A program made the translations under genes and the position numbers. From positions 1 to 6,761 of the forward strand of contig DAOVMD010000167.1 of assembly GCA_030630935.1 (NCBI GenBank): a stretch of 6,761 nt of DNA, in the 5' to 3' direction. The notes below the pieces were generated by a model. That model did not search any database. It was not told the DNA's origin and worked only from the letters and a program-made list of their open reading frames with translations. Positions 5,712-6,761 of this stretch are shown here, piece by piece (within the stretch, counting starts at the first letter, position 1; each line of letters begins with the position of its first letter). Source of the DNA: Candidatus Mcinerneyibacteriota bacterium (GTDB lineage: Bacteria > AUK180 > JAQVHJ01).

Positions 5712-6695
5712 ATGGAACAAATACCAGTTTACCCGGATGTTTTGGAACTTGATAAGGCTGAACTTCACCTGCACCTGGATGGGTCATTAAGGTTGGAGAC
5801 AATGCTTGAAATCGCTGAGATCGAGAATATTGAAATACCGGGAAATAATACTCTTGCCTTGAAAAAACAGTGTGTTTACGAAAATGAAGAGAACTTCACT
5901 TTAACAAAATTCCTTAACTATTTTTATTTCACTTTAAAGTTTCTTCAAACAAAATATGCTTTAACGAGAACTGCGTATGAATTATTAGAAGATCTCTCGC
6001 ATGAAAACGTTAAGCTTGCAGAGATCAGGTTTGCACCGCAGTTACATCGAATTAACGGTTTAACTTTAGGTGAAGTAGTTGACGCAGTACTTGAAGGTAT
6101 AAATAAGGGAATGAATGATTTTGATATTAAATCGGGGCTCATCCTTTGTATCTTACGCGGATTAAAATTAAAGCTTGCTCATGAAGTTGTTGATATTGCA
6201 GATGAATATAGAGACCGTGGAGTCATTGGTGTTGACCTGGCTGGTGATGAATCGAAGTTCCCGCTTGAAATGTATAGACACCCATTATTAATCGCAGGAC
6301 AAAAAGGTCTGAATATTACGATTCACGCAGGGGAAACCGGACCTGTTGAAGAAATAAAGACTGCGGTCTTTGACCTCAATGCAAAAAGAATTGGACATGG
6401 AATTGCAATTGTTAAAGATCCACCTCTTATTCAAGTTCTTGCGGAGAAGAAAGTAACACTCGAAATCTGCCCAACTTCTAATATTCAAACCTGCGTTGCA
6501 AAAAGTTACGCGCATCATCCCGTTAACCTAATATATCAGAAAGGTGGATTGGTGACTATTAATTCAGATAACAGATTAATATCCGATACAAATATCTCAA
6601 AAGAACTTTCAAAAATGATTTATTTCTTCCACTGGACCATTGATGATATAAAGAAGGTTATTCAAAATGCCTTCGATGCCTCTTTTATTAAGTAA
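5712..6695 (+). CDS. add: Adenosine deaminase family protein
   Basis: This metal-dependent amidohydrolase of the Add family would hydrolyse adenosine or deoxyadenosine to inosine or deoxyinosine plus ammonia in purine salvage. In the 327-residue form, zinc ligands are H19 and H21 (ELHLHLDGS), H205 in HAGE (205-208, with catalytic E208) and D286; H229 lies in IGHG, and EICPTSN follows. The usual T/S-D-D reads SDN, with asparagine at 287. The protein stops right after NAFDASFIK, about 15 residues short of typical Add C termini. ATG 5712 is preferred because GAGG (5703-5706) is 5 nt away; ATG 5709 would leave only 2 nt. It follows mtaB by 15 nt, so co-transcription is likely. Related Add-like enzymes deaminate aminodeoxyfutalosine in menaquinone synthesis, so the substrate is not certain. 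Confidence 0.88.
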   Translation: MEQIPVYPDVLELDKAELHLHLDGSLRLETMLEIAEIENIEIPGNNTLALKKQCVYENEENFTLTKFLNYFYFTLKFLQTKYALTRTAYELLEDLSHENVKLAEIRFAPQLHRINGLTLGEVVDAVLEGINKGMNDFDIKSGLILCILRGLKLKLAHEVVDIADEYRDRGVIGVDLAGDESKFPLEMYRHPLLIAGQKGLNITIHAGETGPVEEIKTAVFDLNAKRIGHGIAIVKDPPLIQVLAEKKVTLEICPTSNIQTCVAKSYAHHPVNLIYQKGGLVTINSDNRLISDTNISKELSKMIYFFHWTIDDIKKVIQNAFDASFIK

Positions 6696-6718
6696 TATTG
6701 ATAACAACCGGTATTATT

Positions 6719-6739
6719 TGCATTATATATTATAATGCA
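6719..6739. repeat. AT-rich hairpin after add
   Basis: TGCATTATA (6719-6727) and TATAATGCA (6731-6739) are perfect 9-bp inverted arms around TAT. The hairpin lies 23 nt after the add stop. It is AT-rich and no T-run follows, so it is a poor intrinsic terminator; it may be the edge of the repeat that follows, or a weak transcript-end structure. Confidence 0.5.
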
Positions 6740-6742
6740 GTA

Positions 6743-6761
6743 GGGGCGACCGGCCGGGCGC
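6743..6761. repeat. GC-rich palindromic repeat, cut by the window edge
   Basis: Directly after the AT-rich hairpin the composition jumps to almost pure G and C. Positions 6746-6761 form an inverted repeat centred on CCGG|CCGG, with outer GCG/CGC arms and one A-G mismatch (6749 against 6758). The left arm starts with GGG at 6743-6745, so CCC is expected just beyond the edge. The abrupt compositional change points to an intergenic palindromic repeat rather than local sequence. Only part of it is visible. Confidence 0.55.

Overview
The window carries one conserved bacterial housekeeping gene cluster read entirely on the plus strand: rpmH (ribosomal protein bL34), rnpA (RNase P protein), yidD and yidC (membrane protein insertion), mnmE (tRNA wobble-uridine modification), mtaB (ms2t6A37 tRNA methylthiotransferase) and an adenosine-deaminase-family gene (add). 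All are complete, and neighbouring genes overlap or are at most 15 nt apart, so they look like one transcription unit. The order rpmH-rnpA-yidD-yidC-mnmE is a classic cluster that in many bacteria lies near the replication origin. I saw no DnaA-box cluster or dnaA gene here.

The organism is AT-rich. YidC has an N-terminal anchor and a large extracytoplasmic domain, the form typical of diderm (Gram-negative) bacteria. The wording of YidC, RnpA and MtaB suggests a Bacteroidota/Chlorobiota/Ignavibacteria-like (FCB) lineage or a related uncultured phylum; this is an impression from protein wording, not a placement.

Region by region: positions 1-110 hold nothing I can support. Positions 111-376 are a dense run of palindromes and repeats: three short hairpins sharing a TTCA/TTTA-centred design, then a roughly 170-bp imperfect inverted-repeat element (193-361) built of terminal palindromes and degenerate 7-bp units, then one more short palindrome. 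Positions 377-530 hold the promoter region, including a near-consensus sigma-70 type promoter (TTGACT, 17-nt spacer, TATACT) about 55 nt before rpmH. Positions 531-6695 are the seven genes with almost no gaps. After add come an AT-rich hairpin and the first half of a strikingly GC-rich palindrome cut by the window edge.

Functionally the operon serves translation and protein targeting. bL34 is part of the 50S subunit, RnpA helps mature tRNA 5' ends, YidD/YidC insert membrane proteins, and MnmE and MtaB modify positions 34 and 37 of tRNA anticodon loops. The add product belongs to purine-nucleoside metabolism and is the odd member. No new biological system is evident among the genes; the least explained material is the palindromic repeat DNA at both ends.
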